This document shows, piece after piece, positions 59,002 to 64,000 of a DNA stretch of 64,000 nucleotides. Within the stretch, counting starts at the first letter, position 1. The number at the start of each line of letters is the position of its first letter. The position numbers and the translations under genes are program-made. The notes under the pieces are model-generated. The model ran no database searches and was not told the DNA's origin. It saw only the letters and a list, made by a program, of their open reading frames with translations. The stretch lies in contig NZ_CBRF02000018.1 in NCBI RefSeq assembly GCF_000470315.2, positions 32,697 through 96,696 of the forward strand. Reading direction: 5' to 3'. Source of the stretch: Psychromonas sp. SP041 (GTDB lineage: Bacteria > Pseudomonadota > Gammaproteobacteria > Enterobacterales > Psychromonadaceae).

Positions 59002-59952
59002 ATGACATTAACCTTATTTAAAAAAGCGCATTTATTGGCTTCAATGGCGCTGATATTAGGCGTTAGTTCAAATGCAGCCGCATCTGAGAAAGTAGATGTA
59101 GTAGCAAGCTTTTCAATTCTAGGTGATTTGATTTCAGAAGTTGGAGGTGAGCATATTAAATTGACCACCTTAGTCAAAGACAATGGTGATGCACATGTTT
59201 ATAGCCCAACACCACAAGATGCTCAAGCCGTAAAAAATGCACAATTATTAGTGGTAAATGGCCTTAATTTTGAAGGTTGGATGCAACGTTTACTTGAATC
59301 ATCTCAATTTAATGGGGTAAAAGTAACTGCATCAGATGGCATCAATGTTTTACAAATAAGTGGGCATGAAGAAGAGCATAAAGAACACGCTGATAAAAAA
59401 GAGGAGGCTGAGCATCATCACCAAGGGCCAGATCCACATGCATGGAACAGTATTACCAATGTAAAAATTTACGTGAATAATATTCAAAGCGGTTTAAGTC
59501 AAGTTGACCCTGATAATAGCCAAGAATATAAAAAAAATGCAGCCATTTATATCGCAAAACTCAATAAATTAGAAAGTAAACTGCGTAAAAAAATGGAAAT
59601 GGTGCCATTAACCCAACGTAAAGTGATTACGCCTCATGATGCCTTTGGTTATCTTGCTCATGACTTTGACCTTGAGTTTATGGCTCCCCAAGGTATTAGT
59701 ACCGAATCTGAGGCGAGTGCATCTGATGTTGCTACAATCATTAAACAAATTCGTCGAGATAATATCAATGCGGTATTCATAGAAAATATTGCTGATAACC
59801 GTATGGTTGAGCAAATTATCCGTGAAACTGATACTAAGGTTGGCGGTAAATTATTTTCTGATGCCCTTTCTGAGCCTGAAGGTCCCGCATCAACTTATCT
59901 AGATATGATAGAACATAATGTAACAACTATTGTCGATGCATTAATTCGTTAA
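59002..59952 (+). CDS. Zinc ABC transporter substrate-binding protein (ZnuA/AztC-like)
   Basis: 316 aa. Signal peptide cleaved near SNAAASEKVD (about residue 28). The cluster-9 metal-binding fold shows VVASFSILGDLI, the loop NGDAHVYSPTPQDA (ligand His), a His-rich flexible loop (GHEEEHKEHADKKEE, then HHHQGPDPHAW), ITPHDAFGYLAHDF and VFIENIADNRM. The NGDAHVY pattern is closer to AztC than to classical ZnuA. An octamer tandem array begins inside the last codons, and its second unit supplies the stop. Confidence 0.93.
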   Translation: MTLTLFKKAHLLASMALILGVSSNAAASEKVDVVASFSILGDLISEVGGEHIKLTTLVKDNGDAHVYSPTPQDAQAVKNAQLLVVNGLNFEGWMQRLLESSQFNGVKVTASDGINVLQISGHEEEHKEHADKKEEAEHHHQGPDPHAWNSITNVKIYVNNIQSGLSQVDPDNSQEYKKNAAIYIAKLNKLESKLRKKMEMVPLTQRKVITPHDAFGYLAHDFDLEFMAPQGISTESEASASDVATIIKQIRRDNINAVFIENIADNRMVEQIIRETDTKVGGKLFSDALSEPEGPASTYLDMIEHNVTTIVDALIR

Positions 59953-60004
59953 TTCGTTAATTCGTTAATTCGTTAATTCGTTAATTCGTTAATTCGTTAA
60001 TTCG
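59941..60004. repeat. Tandem repeat, 8-bp unit TTAATTCG, 8 perfect units, overlapping the substrate-binding gene stop
   Basis: Eight identical octamers. The first unit encodes the final Leu-Ile-Arg region and the TAA stop is formed across units 2 and 3. Because the stop lies near the array start, changes of copy number would alter only the downstream spacer. Confidence 0.98.
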
Positions 60005-60081
60005 GTTATCTGGGATTTAAAAGTGGCCAAATACATTTGGTCACTTTAATCTTCATGCGTATAAAAGAACATTTAATTAAT

Positions 60082-60723
60082 ATGAAAAAAAACCTTAAAA
60101 ACTTATGTTTTATTATCATTATTAACCTGATTATTCCAATACATGCACAAGCTCATCCTCACTCCTGGATCAGCTTAAAAACAAAAATTGAAGGAAAAGG
60201 AAATCAAATATCAGGTTTCACCATGTCTTGGACTTTTGATTCAATAACATCTGCTTACATGCTTGATGGAGAAGATTTATCTGCGGAAAATAAATTAAAA
60301 ACCTTAACAAAAATAAAAAAATCGGTGATGGAAAATATTAATTTAGAGCATTACTTTACTTATTTTTATGATGGTAAAATACCAATTAAATATGCTTTTT
60401 CCAACCAAGGTACCTTAACGCAACATGGCTCAAAATTAACACTCGACTTTTATATTCCTCTTTCTAAACCTAAAGCAATATCAAACCGTCCTTTCAAGCT
60501 GGCTATTTTTGAACCAAGCTATTATGTCGATATGAGTTGGGATAGCAAAAGCGATATCGAATTATCTCCTGAATTAAGCCAATTTTGCACCTTCGAACTT
60601 ATTCCCCCAACCCCAACACCAGAGCAAGTTACCTATGCAATGTCATTAGGTGTTGATGAAGATCCCGATGATGCTCTCGGACAGCTTTTTACTCAAACAG
60701 TAATCATTAATTGCCTTAAATAA
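60082..60723 (+). CDS. DUF1007 periplasmic protein (ZevA-like zinc-uptake partner)
   Basis: 213 aa from the ATG giving MKKNLKNLCFIIIINLIIP, which provides a proper signal peptide ending at AQAHPHS; an ATG nine codons earlier is less fitting. The mature protein begins HPHSWISLKTKIEG, the DUF1007 hallmark, with TMSWTFDSITSAYML and EPSYYVDMSWD further on. In Haemophilus the same pair (ZevA with a NicO-type permease) serves zinc acquisition, and the Zur-boxed context supports that role here. Confidence 0.88.
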   Translation: MKKNLKNLCFIIIINLIIPIHAQAHPHSWISLKTKIEGKGNQISGFTMSWTFDSITSAYMLDGEDLSAENKLKTLTKIKKSVMENINLEHYFTYFYDGKIPIKYAFSNQGTLTQHGSKLTLDFYIPLSKPKAISNRPFKLAIFEPSYYVDMSWDSKSDIELSPELSQFCTFELIPPTPTPEQVTYAMSLGVDEDPDDALGQLFTQTVIINCLK

Positions 60724-60732
60724 GGAGTTAGC

Positions 60733-61743
60733 GTGAAAAATAAAATAACCTTCAACACAACAACGTTTAATAAAACCTGGTTATATTTTACAAGCATTAT
60801 CTTTTTAAGTGTTGGATATGCTATCTGGCAAGCTTGGCCTGCATTAATGATGGCCAGTATGCACTGGCAAAAAGAAATAAATGAACAAATAATTGAGTTA
60901 TTATATTCAGCTAAAACTCAACTCTTGGCCTCTGGTTTTTCACTTATCTCTGTGGCTTTTATATATGGTGTATTACATTCCCTTGGCCCAGGCCATGGTA
61001 AGTTAATTGTTACAACGTATCTTGCAACTCACCCGACTAAGGTCAAAATAAGTTTAATACTCACCGTTTTGTCTGCTTTGCTACAAGCAATAGTGGCTAT
61101 CGTTGTTGTCTCAATATTATTGCTGCTATTTAATTCAACCATGCGCGAAGTCAATAATGAAGCGAACCACTTCATCAGTTTAAGTTTTTATTCCGTTGTT
61201 ATATTAGGTTCAATCGTCATCTGGCGTAATATGAAGACACTTTTCAAAGAATTTTACTCTCGCCCTTCTACTATCAAAATAACTGCCATAAAACCTATTA
61301 CCAATAGTATTAAGCATAGCCATAATAATATGTGTGGTTGTGGCCATGTTCACTTCGCAGGCGCCGAAGACATTAATAAAGCCTCTTCATTTAAAGAATA
61401 TTTAGCGATTATTTTTAGCGTGGGGCTTCGCCCTTGTACAGGTGCAATCATGGTCTTACTCTTTTCTAATACCTTGGGGCTGTATTGGCTAGGGATTATT
61501 AGTGCATTGTTTATGTCAATTGGTACCGCATTAACAACCTCTAGTATTGCCATTATGACAACAATAGGGACAAAGCTAGTACAAGGTTACTTAAAAAACG
61601 GGGATAAAAATAATATTCACTTTAAAAGTAAAAGAAGAAAAAATATCAATACTTTAGTTAAATTAACGGGTGGCATTTTATTAGTATTAATGGGGGTTAT
61701 ATTATTAAAATCTCAACCAGTTGGCATGTCAGCGGTATTTTAA
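60733..61743 (+). CDS. NicO-family metal permease (ZevB-like, nickel/cobalt/zinc type)
   Basis: 336 aa with about six to seven membrane helices. NicO/RcnA family markers are YGVLHSLGPGHGKLIV (with H and D/H metal residues), a mid-loop HSHNNMCGCGHVHF rich in His and Cys, and FSVGLRPCTGAIMVLLFS. Although RcnA-type relatives export Ni/Co, the pairing with DUF1007 and the ABC zinc importer under one Zur box favours zinc. The GTG start has AAGGAG upstream. An octamer array begins at its stop codon. Confidence 0.88.
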   Translation: MKNKITFNTTTFNKTWLYFTSIIFLSVGYAIWQAWPALMMASMHWQKEINEQIIELLYSAKTQLLASGFSLISVAFIYGVLHSLGPGHGKLIVTTYLATHPTKVKISLILTVLSALLQAIVAIVVVSILLLLFNSTMREVNNEANHFISLSFYSVVILGSIVIWRNMKTLFKEFYSRPSTIKITAIKPITNSIKHSHNNMCGCGHVHFAGAEDINKASSFKEYLAIIFSVGLRPCTGAIMVLLFSNTLGLYWLGIISALFMSIGTALTTSSIAIMTTIGTKLVQGYLKNGDKNNIHFKSKRRKNINTLVKLTGGILLVLMGVILLKSQPVGMSAVF

Positions 61744-61781
61744 ATAAGTAAATAAACAAATAAACAAATAAACAAATAAAA
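61742..61781. repeat. Tandem repeat, 8-bp unit AAATAAAC, 5 units, starting at the permease stop
   Basis: Three perfect AAATAAAC units flanked by variants AAATAAGT and AAATAAAA. The array starts inside the TAA stop codon (61741-61743). Confidence 0.85.
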
Positions 61782-62327
61782 CCTGATAATAAACAGTAGA
61801 CTTTCAAGGAAGTACTATTAAATACAACATCATCACTAATGATTAAGAGAGGGTTAATAATTATATTACCCTTTATTTTCAAGTATAGTCACTCGTTAAA
61901 CCTAGCATACATTTATATAATAATGAGTGGTATTCACTAAGTCGGTTTGTGCTCCTTTACGCCCTAGAAAGAGAAGGCGCAATCGCCCCCGAAGCACCTT
62001 AGCTCATCTAATTCTCGTTTTAATCGGACAGAATCATCTCGTCTTCGCTCGTCGAGGTGGGCTGATGTTTTTAGCTTTGAATTTCGCCCTTTCGACGACT
62101 TTACTTTCTCTCTGCCAGCAGAGAAAGTAAGCAAAGAGACTGGCACCGAGTCGCTTTCTGAACCAACCAATTCCGCCATTTTAAACGTACCGTTTCGGAC
62201 GTGCATCCATGCACTAGCCGAAACTAATACAAACATCCTGTTTGGCTTTACTAAAATGAGTTCATTGATTGGGAAAGCTCAACGGTGGTATTTTTGCAGC
62301 CGCGCTGAGTTTTGATTTGATCATTAA
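61744..62327. other. Intergenic region, 584 bp, with GC-richer hairpin element
   Basis: It contains the octamer array (to 61781) and, at about 61930-62250, a segment visibly richer in G and C than its surroundings. A 90-codon minus-strand frame through that segment (with LLTFSAGREKV) looks like the incidental frame of a dispersed noncoding element rather than a gene. Confidence 0.5.
61930..62250. repeat. GC-richer hairpin element of unknown nature
   Basis: Marked by a perfect 11-bp inverted repeat TTACTTTCTCT/AGAGAAAGTAA (62101-62130, 8-nt loop) and a second small dyad GTGCATCCATGCAC (62202-62215). Base composition differs from the AT-rich flanks. From memory, short conserved frames with a similar SAGREKV coding pattern occur in other proteobacteria, suggesting a dispersed element; this is unverified. 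Confidence 0.45.
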
Positions 62328-63077
62328 CTAATTGATATTACTGAGTTCAACGTTTGGGTGTCCACAATTTATAGTTATTTCTTGAAACTTAAATTTATAT
62401 TTCTTCTTATCCAATCCAATGAACTCATGACGATAAGAGTTATCTTTTGGGTAAGAATTTATAAAAATTTCAAACAAATACCCTAAAAACACAAGACAAA
62501 CTACTTTGCTAGATTTGCCCTCATCCACTGAATAATTCCTTAAAAATGGTGAAGAAATGAAATTTCGAAGGTTTTCTCGTGTAAAGCCACCTTCCGCTGT
62601 ATCTATTAATTTAAATCCACGGACTAAAATTTTTCTTTTTGAGACTGAAGAAGAAATATTTAAAGATAGTCTAATGCTCTCATTTAGCTTATTGGATAAT
62701 TCGATAGCTTTATAATTTGGGCTTTCAGAAATACTTGCTCTCCAAAGGATTGCCACTATAAAATCACGAATTTTTTGCGTATCAATAGACTCAAATAAAA
62801 CGCCGTCATCAAGGCGAGTAAAATCCACATTTTTGCCACTCAGAGCTTTTAGACTATATAACTCATAATTTTTGTTGAGCTTTTTCTCACAAGCTTCACA
62901 TAACTGTTCAGTAGCCCAGCTATCCTGTGAATATTCAATTGGCTTATCATCTAGGCTACTTAGCTTAATCGCTTTACCACTATTATCTCTAAATATTGCC
63001 TTAAACAAGCTATCGGGAATAGCATGAGAATTACAGAGTTTGCCTTTACATCGACAGAGCTTGCATTTTACTTCCAT
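62328..63077 (-). CDS. HNH-like zinc-finger protein, probable integron cassette gene
   Basis: 249 aa. The N-terminus has KCKLCRCKGKLCNSHAIPDSLF and a later Cys pair in LCEACEKKLNKNY, the pattern of HNH-like zinc ribbons (C-x2-C...SH-x-IP...C-x2-C). The C-terminal two thirds are unrecognised (helical, with KRKILVRGFKLIDTAE). It is transcribed away from the attC-like site at 63124-63231 and has GGGGGAA before its ATG. Such proteins are common as orphan cassette or island genes, and nuclease activity is possible but not shown. Confidence 0.7.
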   Translation of the reverse strand: MEVKCKLCRCKGKLCNSHAIPDSLFKAIFRDNSGKAIKLSSLDDKPIEYSQDSWATEQLCEACEKKLNKNYELYSLKALSGKNVDFTRLDDGVLFESIDTQKIRDFIVAILWRASISESPNYKAIELSNKLNESIRLSLNISSSVSKRKILVRGFKLIDTAEGGFTRENLRNFISSPFLRNYSVDEGKSSKVVCLVFLGYLFEIFINSYPKDNSYRHEFIGLDKKKYKFKFQEITINCGHPNVELSNIN

Positions 63078-63123
63078 AATTCCCCCTTAAAATAATTATG
63101 ATTAAGATGCACATTTAAAGAGT

Positions 63124-63231
63124 GCTAACGCCCGCATAAAGTGCGGAGCAAATTGGACGCTTTTTTGCGCCTTTATTTTTTGCAAAAAATCGGACTGCTT
63201 GCGGAGTCAAATTTGATGCGCTTGTTATAAC
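63124..63231 (-). other. attC-like recombination site of an integron cassette
   Basis: Read on the minus strand, it begins TTATAACAAGCGC at the SUFU gene stop and ends GCGGGCGTTAGCA. These ends recall the R''/R' core boxes of Vibrio-type attC sites (AACAAxCGC...GCGGGCGTTA). The interior is imperfectly self-complementary (TTTGACTCCGCAAG against TTTGCTCCGCACTT; TTTTTTGC/GCAAAAAA). At about 108 bp it is within the usual attC size range. It lies between two same-strand genes, as expected in a cassette array. Confidence 0.75.
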
Positions 63232-63857
63232 TAAATTACACCTAACCTATCAGGATTTAAGGTAAATGAACCTTGAAATTTGAATAGCATATTTGCTAGA
63301 GCTTCTGAATTTTTCTCTTTCGCGTAATCCAATTCTTGAGCTGTAATACCGGTAATTTGAAGTATATCTACTTTGCCAGATATTAAGTCGAATGATTCAG
63401 GGAATTGATTTGGTTTTACGACCATTAAGCTTGAAATATTTGGTTCAATTGACATAGGAATACGATCACCATAGTCCACTAGAGGTTTATCACCATAATG
63501 ACCAACCGACACAAGAATATTGAAAGCTACTAAACTACGTAAAGCATTTATGGCCCAATCACTTTCCTCATCTGTTTCAAGGATAAACTCAGTTCCGAAA
63601 CCTGAATACTCTTGCGGGTCATCTGACTCCCATGTATTCGACATGCCAGAGGTAACATAAACCCAAGTTTTTCTGTCACTCGTTGGAGCACATTTGAAAA
63701 CACCAAAATGTAACCATCTCGGATCAATGCTGTCGATACCAAATTGATTTTTGAATAGAGAGGCATCTAACGGGTAAATACCTTCACCAGTACCGCCAAA
63801 TAATTCTGGATATACTTGTTCTTCTCTTTGTTCCCACGAATCTTCCAGCAGACCCAT
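63231..63857 (-). CDS. Suppressor-of-fused (SUFU) domain protein, probable cassette gene
   Basis: 208 aa. The SUFU pattern is seen: PRWLHFGVFKCAPTSDRKTWVYVTSG split around W and G turns, YSGFGTEFILETDEES, WAINALRSLVAFNILVSVGHYGD and DILQITGITAQELDYAKEKN. Bacterial SUFU-domain proteins often occur in immunity or accessory gene sets. The start has AAGGAAG upstream. The gene stop touches the attC-like site, so gene and site form a canonical cassette. Confidence 0.88.
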   Translation of the reverse strand: MGLLEDSWEQREEQVYPELFGGTGEGIYPLDASLFKNQFGIDSIDPRWLHFGVFKCAPTSDRKTWVYVTSGMSNTWESDDPQEYSGFGTEFILETDEESDWAINALRSLVAFNILVSVGHYGDKPLVDYGDRIPMSIEPNISSLMVVKPNQFPESFDLISGKVDILQITGITAQELDYAKEKNSEALANMLFKFQGSFTLNPDRLGVI

Positions 63858-64000
63858 AATCTTCCTTTAGTTATAACGAGGCTGTAGAATTTCTCATTTC
63901 AGCCTGTTTATTTTAAATAAAAATGACAGTAGCTTACATTTACTTGAGATTAAATAGATTATTTTGTTTTTATTAACTAATTGATTAAATTGAGTCATAA
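63858..64000. other. Region upstream of the SUFU gene (to window end)
   Basis: Too short to hold a gene. It contains GTTATAAC at 63870-63877 and an AGGCTG/CAGCCT hairpin, perhaps part of a previous cassette boundary or an attI-like region. No integrase is visible. Confidence 0.35.

Noticed and set aside
61964..62236. 90-codon minus-strand frame with LLTFSAGREKV
   Set aside because: It coincides with the GC-richer hairpin element, spans its inverted repeat and lacks a ribosome site, so I treat it as the incidental frame of a noncoding element.

Overview
The window is about 64 kb of AT-rich chromosome from a gammaproteobacterium. Housekeeping genes (fklB, leuS-lptE-holA-nadD, dgt, sbmA, ggt), gamma-type regulation (a Zur box, PilZ proteins, a GGDEF/EAL protein) and long AT-rich intergenic regions suggest a marine, probably cold-adapted relative of Psychromonas or Moritella. 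The genus is an inference from overall character.

Layout. 1-5.4 kb: minus-strand single genes (fklB fragment, cobU, a 2-oxoglutarate oxygenase, a DOPA-dioxygenase-like protein, an LprI-like protein, small unknowns). 5.7-16.2 kb: an accessory stretch with a glutathione transferase, oxidoreductases, a YitT protein, a frameshifted alcohol dehydrogenase next to its TetR regulator and a two-site operator, a LysE exporter, and LysR divergent from an HPP-family membrane protein. 17.0-25.2 kb: a YqiJ / flotillin / giant DUF3686-AAA ATPase cluster with strong stem-loops in its linkers, followed by a PHA-granule-type small protein. 26.0-28.9 kb: a compact three-gene operon (DUF262 protein, DUF3696 ATPase, unrecognised protein with an HDR motif) ending at a shared terminator beside tRNA-Ser(UGA); it is the best candidate for an undescribed defence-like system. 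29.5-40.7 kb: core genes with two PilZ proteins, ggt and small proteins. 41.3-48.8 kb: a minus-strand signalling operon (TonB-dependent receptor, YfiR, hybrid kinase, REC-PAS-GGDEF-EAL). 49.2-56.6 kb: MerR/cation transporter pair, GST, cytochrome b561/YceI, dgt and sbmA. 57.0-61.7 kb: a Zur-boxed zinc operon with a 45-aa membrane protein, an ABC importer and a ZevAB-like pair. 62-64 kb: a GC-richer hairpin element and two minus-strand genes separated by an attC-like site, probably the edge of an integron cassette array.

Repeats. Two families cut across the genes. One is a MITE-like element with about 20-bp terminal inverted repeats (two full-length copies, two truncated copies, one relic). 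The other is a set of unrelated tandem arrays that nearly all have an 8-bp unit; two of them start at gene stop codons in the zinc cluster.

Functional themes are metal handling (zinc import, MerR-controlled cation export), cyclic-di-GMP signalling (two PilZ proteins, one diguanylate cyclase/phosphodiesterase), membrane-domain and stress proteins, and possible phage defence.
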